5,182 nucleotides of DNA from Anaerolineae bacterium (GTDB taxonomy: Bacteria > Chloroflexota > Anaerolineae > B4-G1): positions 1 to 5,182 of the forward strand of contig JAUWOI010000353.1 in assembly GCA_030612185.1 (NCBI GenBank), in the 5' to 3' direction. A program made the translations under genes and the position numbers. The notes below the pieces were generated by a model. The model had not been told where the DNA came from and did no database searches. It saw only the letters and a program-made list of their open reading frames with translations. Numbering within the stretch: the stretch's first letter is position 1; every line of letters starts with the position of its first letter. This document shows positions 1 through 4,700 of the stretch, in pieces.

Positions 1-6
1 AATCAT
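1..6 (-). CDS. Start of a divergent gene, running off the left edge
   Basis: On the minus strand the sequence reads AGGAG (19-15), then 8 nt, then ATG (6-4) followed by ATT. This is a well-placed ribosome binding site and start codon. Only the first two codons (Met-Ile) are in the window, so no function can be given. A minus-strand promoter candidate lies just upstream (71-43). The arrangement implies that the 187 nt before the metal-transport operon are a shared divergent control region. A metal-responsive regulator would be a natural neighbour, but that is a guess. Confidence 0.4.
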
Positions 7-10
7 TGTG

Positions 11-65
11 AACTCTCCTGTGCTAGTTGGTTTGTGATTAGTATCATACCAGCACAGTGAGAGTT
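11..65. repeat. Imperfect 14-bp inverted repeat in the divergent control region
   Basis: The left arm AACTCTC-CTGTGCT (11-24) is complementary to AGCACAG-T-GAGAGTT (51-65), with a single unpaired T at 58 and a 26-nt centre. The centre holds a smaller dyad, TGAT-N4-ATCA (35-46), and the -10 boxes proposed for both directions (TATCAT 42-47 on plus, TATGAT 48-43 on minus). The left arm also covers the AGGAG site of the divergent gene. It could be a pair of operator half-sites for a repressor, an RNA hairpin hiding the AGGAG in longer minus-strand transcripts, or a weak terminator (a T-rich stretch, TTTGTCTTGTTT, follows at 64-75). The pairing is seen directly; the role is inferred. Confidence 0.5.
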
Positions 66-71
66 TGTCTT
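43..71 (-). promoter_or_regulatory. Candidate promoter of the divergent left gene
   Basis: Read on the minus strand there is an AAGACA box (71-66, four of six matches to TTGACA), a 17-nt spacer, and an extended -10 of the form TGG-TATGAT (-10 hexamer at 48-43). The predicted start of transcription near 37 would give a leader of about 30 nt before the ATG at 6. The spacing and extended -10 make this a reasonable sigma-70-type promoter. It has not been compared with mapped promoters of this organism. Confidence 0.4.
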
Positions 72-122
72 GTTTCAGTTGTCAAAGTTCAGTTTTCGCG
101 CCCCAGGAAACATCTCGCTCCT

Positions 123-134
123 GGTTGCGCAACC
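123..134. promoter_or_regulatory. Perfect 12-nt palindrome, possible operator
   Basis: GGTTGCGCAACC is fully self-complementary and lies 59 nt before the GTG start of the binding-protein gene. A 6-bp inverted repeat (CCAGGA 103-108 with TCCTGG 119-124) overlaps its left edge. A palindrome of this size upstream of a metal-uptake operon could bind a dimeric regulator. It does not match the Zur, MntR or Fur consensus sequences I know, so the assignment is tentative. Confidence 0.25.
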
Positions 135-193
135 GTTACGCTATGGCAGCAGACGGGCAAGACAGACACAAATCTCATCAAAGGAGAAAAACA

Positions 194-1060
194 GTGAAGG
201 TCCGTCTTAAAACTCTAGTCTTGATGCTCTGCATCCTGACCATCTTGGCCCTGGTCGGGTGTGGCGGCGCGGCGACGCAAGCGCCCGCCGAATCTGCAGG
301 TGTGCTCAACTTCGTGGTCAGCATCGTGCCACAGCAGTACTTCGTCGAGCGCATCGGCGGGGAGCACGTGGACGTGATGGTGATGGTGCCGCCAGGCTTC
401 AGCCCGGCGACCTATGAGCCCAAGCCAGATCAATTGCAGGCGTTGAGTGAGGCCGACGCCTACGTGCGCATCCGCGTGCCGTTCGAAGAGGCGTGGATGC
501 AGCGCATCGCCTCGGCCAACCAGGATATGCTCATCATAGACGAGTCCGAGGGGATCGAGCGCATCGGCGGCAAGGACCCACATATCTGGCTTTCGCCACG
601 GCTGGTCGAAGTGCAGGCGCAGACGATCTACGATGGCCTGGTCGAACTGGACCCAGGCCACGGGGCCGACTACAAGGCAAATCTGGATGCGTTCCTGGCC
701 GACTTGGACGAACTGGATGCCGACATCCAGGAGACGCTGTCGCACCTGGAGAGCCGCAAGTTTTTGGTCTTCCACCCGGCGTGGTCCTACTTTGCCCGCG
801 ACTATGGCCTGGAGATGATCCCGGTGCAGATTGAGGGCAGCAATCCCAGCGCGGCGGAGATGGCAGGCCTGATCCAGACGGCGCAGGAGAACAACATCAA
901 AGTGGTGTTCGCGCAGCCCGAGTTCAGCACAGAGAGCGCGGAGGCTATCGCCGAGGAGATCGGCGGTGAAGTGCTGCTCATCAGCCCGCTTGCGCCAGAC
1001 TGGTTGGACAATCTCCATCGCGTGGCGGATGCCTTTGCCGAGGTGCTGGCCGAGCAGTAG
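194..1060 (+). CDS. Metal ABC transporter substrate-binding lipoprotein (ZnuA/TroA-like)
   Basis: This is the extracytoplasmic binding lipoprotein of a zinc/manganese-type (cluster 9) ABC importer, expected to hand the metal to the permease encoded two genes downstream. The GTG at 194 is chosen because AGGAG (182-186) stands 7 nt before it and a lipoprotein signal follows at once: KVRLK, a hydrophobic stretch, then a lipobox LVGC with Cys23. An in-frame TTG at 65 would add 43 residues ahead of the signal and is unlikely. The mature protein (288 aa in total) shows family landmarks: SIVPQQYFVERIGG (43-56), VPPGFSPATYEP (65-76), DPHIWLSP (128-135, His130), FHPAWSYFA (193-201, His194) and the C-terminal SPLAPDW (264-270). 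Two positions that are metal ligands in ZnuA differ: Ala72 stands where SPH-TYEP has His, and Ser264 where the family has Asp. There is no His-rich loop. The metal is therefore uncertain. Confidence 0.9.
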   Translation: MKVRLKTLVLMLCILTILALVGCGGAATQAPAESAGVLNFVVSIVPQQYFVERIGGEHVDVMVMVPPGFSPATYEPKPDQLQALSEADAYVRIRVPFEEAWMQRIASANQDMLIIDESEGIERIGGKDPHIWLSPRLVEVQAQTIYDGLVELDPGHGADYKANLDAFLADLDELDADIQETLSHLESRKFLVFHPAWSYFARDYGLEMIPVQIEGSNPSAAEMAGLIQTAQENNIKVVFAQPEFSTESAEAIAEEIGGEVLLISPLAPDWLDNLHRVADAFAEVLAEQ

Positions 1061-1074
1061 AAGAGAGAGAACAT

Positions 1075-1106
1075 CCTTGCGAAGGTTGTTGCAAACCTTC
1101 GCAAGG
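1075..1106 (+). repeat. Perfect 13-bp intercistronic hairpin
   Basis: CCTTGCGAAGGTT (1075-1087) pairs without mismatch with AACCTTCGCAAGG (1094-1106) around a 6-nt loop, GTTGCA. It begins 14 nt after the stop codon of the binding-protein gene and ends just before the ribosome binding site of the ATPase gene. No T-run follows, so it is not a classical intrinsic terminator. It may protect the upstream mRNA from 3' decay and so give more binding protein than ATPase, a common need in such operons. It may also be one copy of a dispersed palindromic repeat. Confidence 0.7.
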
Positions 1107-1126
1107 GGTTCGAGGGAGTTGGTACG

Positions 1127-1906
1127 TTGTCTACACGGTGCGAAGTCATTCACCTGGAAGATGTGTGGGCCGGCTATAATGGCGAGGTAGTCCTGGAAGG
1201 CATCAACCTGTCCGTCAAGCAGCAAGACTTTGTCGGCATCATCGGCCCCAACGGAGGCGGCAAGACGACGTTGCTCAAGGTGATGCTGGGGCTGATCCAA
1301 CCCGCCCGAGGTCGCGTGCGCATCCTCGGTCAGAGCGTCACGCAGGGCAGGCGCTTCATCGGCTACGTGCCCCAGCAGGTGGATGTTGACCGCGACTTCC
1401 CGGTCAACGTGTGGGACGTGACGCTGATGGGCCGCCTGGGGCGACGGGGGTTACTGCGTCGCTACACGCCAGAGGACCGGCGCGCCGTCACGCGGGTCTT
1501 GCAACAGGTGGAGATGCTGGACTTGAAAGACCGGCCTATTGGTGAATTATCCACGGGCCAGCGACAGCGGGTCTACATTGCGCGGGCGTTGGCGACGGAG
1601 CCCAAAATCCTGTTCCTGGATGAGCCCACGTCCAGTGTAGATAGCCGGGTCACGACCAGTATCTACGAACTGTTGCAGAGACTCAATGAACATATCACCA
1701 TTCTCCTCATTTCACACGATATGAGTACGATTTCCTCGTATGTAAAGACAGTTGGCTGCCTCAACCGGCGTCTGTTCTATCACGAATCCAGGGAGATCAC
1801 GCCGGACATGTTGGAAGGGGCTTATCACTGCCCGATTGATCTGATCGCCCACGGTGTACCGCATCGTGTGTTTGCGCGCCATGCCGATAAGGAGGCCGAG
1901 GCATGA
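1127..1906 (+). CDS. Metal ABC transporter ATP-binding protein (ZnuC-like)
   Basis: This is the cytoplasmic ATPase that powers the importer. The 259-residue protein has every ABC motif in order: Walker A GPNGGGKTT (40-48), the Q-loop in YVPQQ (80-84), signature LSTGQRQR (141-148), Walker B ILFLDEPT (161-168), D-loop SSVD (169-172) and the H-loop His197 in LISHD. The signature has Thr in place of the usual second Gly, as some members of this family do. The start is TTG at 1127, supported by AGGGAG (1113-1118) 8 nt upstream; no ATG or GTG lies in frame nearby. The last four bases overlap the start of the permease gene (ATGA), which indicates translational coupling. The tail is rich in His and Cys (HCPIDLIAHGVPHRVFARH, about 234-252), as in other metal transporter ATPases. 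Confidence 0.93.
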   Translation: MSTRCEVIHLEDVWAGYNGEVVLEGINLSVKQQDFVGIIGPNGGGKTTLLKVMLGLIQPARGRVRILGQSVTQGRRFIGYVPQQVDVDRDFPVNVWDVTLMGRLGRRGLLRRYTPEDRRAVTRVLQQVEMLDLKDRPIGELSTGQRQRVYIARALATEPKILFLDEPTSSVDSRVTTSIYELLQRLNEHITILLISHDMSTISSYVKTVGCLNRRLFYHESREITPDMLEGAYHCPIDLIAHGVPHRVFARHADKEAEA

Positions 1907-2739
1907 TCGAAGCCCTGCAGTTTGACTTTATGCGCCACGCGCTGATGGCCGGGGTGCTGGTGAGTTTCGCCTGTGGCATCATCGGTGTCTACATTGTCAT
2001 CAATCGCCTCGTCTTCATCAGTGGTGGCATCGCGCACGCCGCCTACGGGGGTATCGGGCTGGGCTACTTCCTGGGGATCAACCCGGTGTGGGGCGCTATC
2101 CTGTTCAGCCTGGCGGCGGCGCTGGGCATGGGTGTGGTGCAGCGCAAAACCAGGCAGCGCGCCGACACGGTCATTGGCGTGATGTGGGCCATCGGCATGG
2201 CGATAGGCATCGTGTTTGTGGATTTGACGAGGGGGTACGCCGTTGACTTGATGAGTTACTTGTTCGGCAGCATCCTGACTGTGCCGCGCAGCGACCTCGT
2301 CATAATGGTGATTCTCGACGGTGTCATCATTGCGCTGGTCGTTGTCTTCTACAAGGAACTGTTGGCCATATCCTATGACGAGACTTTCGCCACTGTCGAG
2401 AATGTGCCGGTCGGTGCAATCTACATCACTTTACTTTGCCTGGTTGCCCTGACTGTGGTGATGCTGATGCGCGTCGTGGGGCTGATTATGGTCATCGCGC
2501 TGCTGACGATGCCCGCTGCCATCAGCGAGCAGTTCACGTCCAGTCTCAAGAAAATGATGGTGCTCTCCGTTATCCTGGGCATCGTCTTCACGACGACGGG
2601 CCTGTGGCTTTCCTATGTGCTGAACCTGACCTCTGGGGCGACGATCATCCTCGTGTCCGGGACCGCTTTCCTGCTGAGTGTGCTGTACAAGGCGTTGGCG
2701 AAGCGTCGCGCACAGGCATCCGGCGCGTTTTTGCGCTAA
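1903..2739 (+). CDS. Metal ABC transporter permease (ZnuB/TroC family)
   Basis: This is the membrane channel of the importer, an ABC-3 family permease expected to work as a dimer with the ATPase encoded upstream. The 278-residue protein is very hydrophobic, with about eight or nine helices near residues 12-33, 45-58, 62-80, 88-106, 132-150, 171-189, 190-207, 218-238 and 243-263. The family segment FISGGIAHAAYGGIGLG (38-54) matches the 'SDGISHA' region of ZnuB proteins. A second conserved segment, LLTMPAAISEQ (200-210), is the likely ATPase-coupling region. The ATG at 1903 overlaps the ATPase stop codon and is served by AAGGAGG (1889-1895) at a 7-nt spacing. A basic tail (KALAKRRAQ) ends the protein on the cytoplasmic side. 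Confidence 0.92.
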   Translation: MIEALQFDFMRHALMAGVLVSFACGIIGVYIVINRLVFISGGIAHAAYGGIGLGYFLGINPVWGAILFSLAAALGMGVVQRKTRQRADTVIGVMWAIGMAIGIVFVDLTRGYAVDLMSYLFGSILTVPRSDLVIMVILDGVIIALVVVFYKELLAISYDETFATVENVPVGAIYITLLCLVALTVVMLMRVVGLIMVIALLTMPAAISEQFTSSLKKMMVLSVILGIVFTTTGLWLSYVLNLTSGATIILVSGTAFLLSVLYKALAKRRAQASGAFLR

Positions 2740-2776
2740 TTGACAGAGATGGTTCCCTGCGGCTGTGTGAATCTTT

Positions 2777-3298
2777 ATGGAATTTCCCCACGACCGACCT
2801 GAGATGGGCGTGAGTGATGAGCCCATCTACCTGGTGAGTGCGTGTCTGCTCGGCATCACCACTACCTACGACGGACGGTCGCATCCCCAAGGCGAATTGA
2901 TCGCGCTGGCGACGCGGGGGCGCGTCGTGCCGGTCTGCCCGGAGGTGGCGGGGGGACTGCCGGTACCCCGCCCGCCGGCCGAGATCGTGGACGGCGACGG
3001 AGGCGACGTGCTCGATGGGCGGGCGCGGGTGGTGACGGGCGAGGGGGAGGACGTGACCGGGGCCTATCTGCGCGGGGCGGAGCGTGCGCTGACGGCGGCG
3101 CGAAGGTGTAGCATCACCATGGCTCTCCTCACGCAGCGCAGTCCCTCCTGTGGCGTCTCCCGCATCTACGACGGCACGCACAGCGGACGGTTGAGGGTGG
3201 GTCAGGGTGTGACGGCGGCGCTCCTGCGGCGGCATGGCATGACTGTCTGGTCGGAGGATGACCGGGGCTGGCTGCTCAATCTGATACAAGGGGATTGA
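2777..3298 (+). CDS. DUF523 (TudS-like) iron-sulfur protein
   Basis: The protein belongs to the DUF523 family. Members related to TudS carry a [4Fe-4S] cluster held by three cysteines and remove sulfur from thiouracil-type compounds; the substrate here is not known. The visible hallmarks are LVSACLLG (19-26, Cys23) followed by YDG (31-33), VCPEVAGGLPVPRPP (53-67, Cys54) and RSPSCG (121-126, Cys125). Cys111 is an extra cysteine. At 173 aa the length suits a stand-alone DUF523 domain without the DUF1722 part found in E. coli YbgA. The start is uncertain: no clear ribosome binding site precedes ATG 2777. ATG 2804 or GTG 2810 would give an N-terminus closer to the family, as the conserved core begins at residue 19. 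It lies 37 nt behind the permease on the same strand, so co-transcription is possible. Its GC content is clearly higher than that of the transporter genes. Confidence 0.88.
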   Translation: MEFPHDRPEMGVSDEPIYLVSACLLGITTTYDGRSHPQGELIALATRGRVVPVCPEVAGGLPVPRPPAEIVDGDGGDVLDGRARVVTGEGEDVTGAYLRGAERALTAARRCSITMALLTQRSPSCGVSRIYDGTHSGRLRVGQGVTAALLRRHGMTVWSEDDRGWLLNLIQGD

Positions 3299-3313
3299 AA
3301 AACCAGGTTTTTC
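3297..3313. terminator. Symmetric hairpin, probable bidirectional terminator
   Basis: GAAAAACC (3297-3304) and GGTTTTTC (3306-3313) are perfect reverse complements around a single A. As RNA this folds into a 7-bp stem with a CAG loop, carrying an A-run on one side and a T-run on the other. It overlaps the stop codon of the DUF523 gene and lies 19 nt past the stop of the convergent hydrolase-like gene, so it is placed to end transcripts from both sides. The stem is AT-rich and weak, so efficiency is uncertain. Confidence 0.5.
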
Positions 3314-3332
3314 GGTAGGGTCGTTTTATGCT

Positions 3333-4475
3333 TCACTCATCCTTGAGCGAAACGATGTAATCGAGGAAATTGGAACCGTAGGGATTATTGGGCCACAGCA
3401 GTTCCTCGTAATCCCAGTCCGACCATATGCCAATGGGGCCAATGGTGAACAGCGTCGCGCCGATGACGTAATCATCCTCGCGCAACTTGGTGTCGTACCA
3501 GATCATGTTCTCTACGTACCGCGGCTTCCAGTCGTCCCAACCAGTTGGTATTATTGACGGGTCAAACCCACTTTCGGTGATCGCCAGCGGGACGACCTCG
3601 TCGCGCGGGATGAGGAAATCGCGGTAGAGGTAGCGATAGCGCCCGGTCAGGACCCCCCGATCCTCGTAGGCAGGCTGGTCCTCCGTAGGCTCTCCCCAGC
3701 GTAAATCTGTCGTCGGCCAGCCATACTCGTGCAGTGCCAGAACGTGGCCTCCTTCTTTGGCCCGCGCAAAGACTCCTGTCTCCACGATAGCCTCCCATTC
3801 GTGCCACTGGGGTACGCCGACGCTGTAGGAAAAGAGCGCCAATTTATAGCCATTGGCCTCAGCAATGTCCATGGCCGCGATGAAGAACTGCGCCAGCCAG
3901 ACGTGCCCTTCTATGCCGGGCGGGTCGTTCTCATTCAGCACTTCCCAATAGTCCACGACATCTTTCTCGTACTTCCAGTGCTCCATGTGGCCTTCGCTGC
4001 CGTACAGCATATCAGCAGCCTTCTCCGCTGGGTCGCCGTTGGCATCCACTGCTGGCCTACCATTCCAGCGCGCGACGGTGACTGTCTCGGGCGAGACTTG
4101 CTTCACCTGTCGCAGGTACCCGAAATCGTCGAGTGCCTTCACCAGCGCCACGTGTGCGCCAGCGTCGTGCACACCCTGCACGAACCCAACCGCGTTATTG
4201 GGACGTTGCGTGTGCAGACCGAGTTTCGAAGGGCCGTGGGCCAGAGGCTGCTGGCTGGAGATGATGGGGAGGTAAACGTGGTGGTCGAGGTCGTTAGTAG
4301 CGACCACTCTGCCGGATACAACTGGCGGTGCGGGCGTTTTTTTCGCACCAGCGGCCTGTACTAGCGGGGCTGCGCCTCCTAAGAGCCGCTGGATTAGGGC
4401 AGTAGTACCCAGCGTTGCTGTCCCCTTCAGGAACTCGCGTCTATTGACAGTTTTCCTGCGCTTGTTAGGGCTCGT
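3333..4475 (-). CDS. Tat-exported glycoside-hydrolase-like TIM-barrel protein, apparent ACG start
   Basis: This is a probable secreted glycosidase or glycosidase-like protein. The barrel part carries two acidic sites typical of clan GH-A enzymes: WEVLNENDP, where the Glu of NEN fits the acid/base (residue 182 from the ACG), and ITESGFD, where Glu301 fits the nucleophile. The region KLGLHTQRPNN with VALVKALDDFGYL begins the barrel. I cannot assign a GH family or substrate; GH39- and GH5-like folds are the nearest in pattern. Counted from ACG 4475, the N-terminus has a twin-arginine signal, NRREFLKG (11-18), a hydrophobic stretch and a likely cleavage site after AGA (44). A Lys/Pro linker and VYLPII follow. 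No ATG, GTG or TTG lies in frame between the stop codon at 4499-4497 and the signal. AAAGGAG (4488-4482) stands 6 nt before the ACG. The first standard in-frame start, GTG 4307, has no ribosome binding site and would lose the export signal. From ACG the protein is 380 aa. Confidence 0.8.
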   Translation of the reverse strand, partial: TSPNKRRKTVNRREFLKGTATLGTTALIQRLLGGAAPLVQAAGAKKTPAPPVVSGRVVATNDLDHHVYLPIISSQQPLAHGPSKLGLHTQRPNNAVGFVQGVHDAGAHVALVKALDDFGYLRQVKQVSPETVTVARWNGRPAVDANGDPAEKAADMLYGSEGHMEHWKYEKDVVDYWEVLNENDPPGIEGHVWLAQFFIAAMDIAEANGYKLALFSYSVGVPQWHEWEAIVETGVFARAKEGGHVLALHEYGWPTTDLRWGEPTEDQPAYEDRGVLTGRYRYLYRDFLIPRDEVVPLAITESGFDPSIIPTGWDDWKPRYVENMIWYDTKLREDDYVIGATLFTIGPIGIWSDWDYEELLWPNNPYGSNFLDYIVSLKDE

Positions 4476-4481
4476 CGGACA

Positions 4482-4488
4482 CTCCTTT
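4482..4488 (-). promoter_or_regulatory. Ribosome binding site pointing to the ACG codon
   Basis: AAAGGAG on the minus strand ends 6 nt before ACG (4475-4473), an optimal distance. A GTG at 4482-4480 overlaps the site itself and opens a frame that stops after five codons, so it cannot be the start used. This site is the main reason to place translation start at the ACG. Confidence 0.65.
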
Positions 4489-4504
4489 GATGCCTGCTAG
4501 TCAA

Positions 4505-4533
4505 ATTATACCCTGTTCCGTCCATCTTTGCAA
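4505..4533 (-). promoter_or_regulatory. Strong promoter of the hydrolase-like gene
   Basis: On the minus strand TTGCAA (4533-4528) is followed by a 17-nt spacer and a perfect TATAAT (4510-4505). Transcription would start near A4498, giving a leader of about 23 nt that contains AAAGGAG (4488-4482). This promoter lies inside the receiver-domain remnant 4619-4506 and overlaps its stop codon. Confidence 0.75.
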
Positions 4534-4619
4534 TCGAGAATGGCTAGGAGGATGTCGGAGAGAGTTTTCCTGAGACTGGGATCATCGTCTATGATGAGGA
4601 TATTGTACTTTGTATCCAT
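4506..4619 (-). pseudogene. Truncated response-regulator receiver domain (N-terminal remnant)
   Basis: ATG 4619 opens a 37-residue frame whose first 26 residues are a clear receiver-domain start. Strand beta1 and the acidic pocket read NILIIDDDP (6-14), followed by helix alpha1, SLRKTLSDILLA (15-26). The similarity then ends abruptly in DCKDGRNRV and a TAA. The phosphoacceptor Asp, the Thr/Ser switch and the Lys of a receiver (normally about 120 aa) are all missing, so it cannot act as a phosphorylated switch. No good ribosome binding site precedes it. It resembles the second receiver of the neighbouring gene (VDDDPQFCKTLGDIL), so a partial duplication or the remnant of a longer sensor gene is likely. 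Its 3' end now holds the hydrolase promoter. Confidence 0.7.
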
Positions 4620-4643
4620 AGCACACCGTGTTTTCTTTGGGGG

Positions 4644-4700
4644 GTAGGGAGTAGGGCTACCTCATTATTTACTTCCTACTCCTTACTTCCTACTCCCTAC
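4644..4700. repeat. Small repeat patch: two 14-nt tandem units and a 12-bp inverted repeat
   Basis: TTACTTCCTACTCC occurs twice without a gap (4669-4682 and 4683-4696). GTAGGGAGTAGG (4644-4655) is the exact reverse complement of CCTACTCCCTAC (4689-4700), with 33 nt between. The right arm covers the stop codon of the receiver-domain gene. All parts are built from the same TAGGGAG/TACTCCC theme. No T-run follows the potential hairpin on the minus strand, so it is not a standard terminator. It looks like a low-complexity intergenic repeat and may mark a recombination point. Confidence 0.7.

Noticed and set aside
1..193. Metal or cobalamin riboswitch in the operon leader
   Set aside because: No conserved riboswitch core, such as a B12 box, could be recognised, and the leader is short.
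215..1300. Long open frame of 361 codons on the minus strand across the binding-protein gene
   Set aside because: It is antisense to a well-supported lipoprotein gene, runs into the ATPase gene, and its His/Arg/Leu-rich translation shows no known motif. It is a by-product of GC-rich codon use.
2740..2745. Perfect TTGACA directly after the permease stop codon
   Set aside because: No acceptable -10 box is found 15-19 nt downstream (CTGTGT at 17 nt). A separate promoter for the DUF523 gene is not supported.
2779..2808. Translated similarity FPTTDLRWA (plus strand, another frame) to WPTTDLRWG in the hydrolase-like protein
   Set aside because: The nucleotide match is patchy and the first copy is in a non-coding frame, so it is most likely chance.
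2645..3289. Minus-strand open frame of 214 codons over the DUF523 gene
   Set aside because: It is an Arg/His/Pro-rich translation antisense to a gene with clear conserved motifs.
3729..4364. Plus-strand open frame of 211 codons over the hydrolase-like gene
   Set aside because: No domain or ribosome binding site is visible, and the opposite strand has catalytic motifs and an export signal.
4480..4482. GTG as start of the hydrolase-like gene with a one-base frameshift
   Set aside because: The GTG overlaps the AAAGGAG site, leaving no spacing, and needs an extra error in CCC-TAA. The in-frame ACG needs no indel and has ideal spacing.
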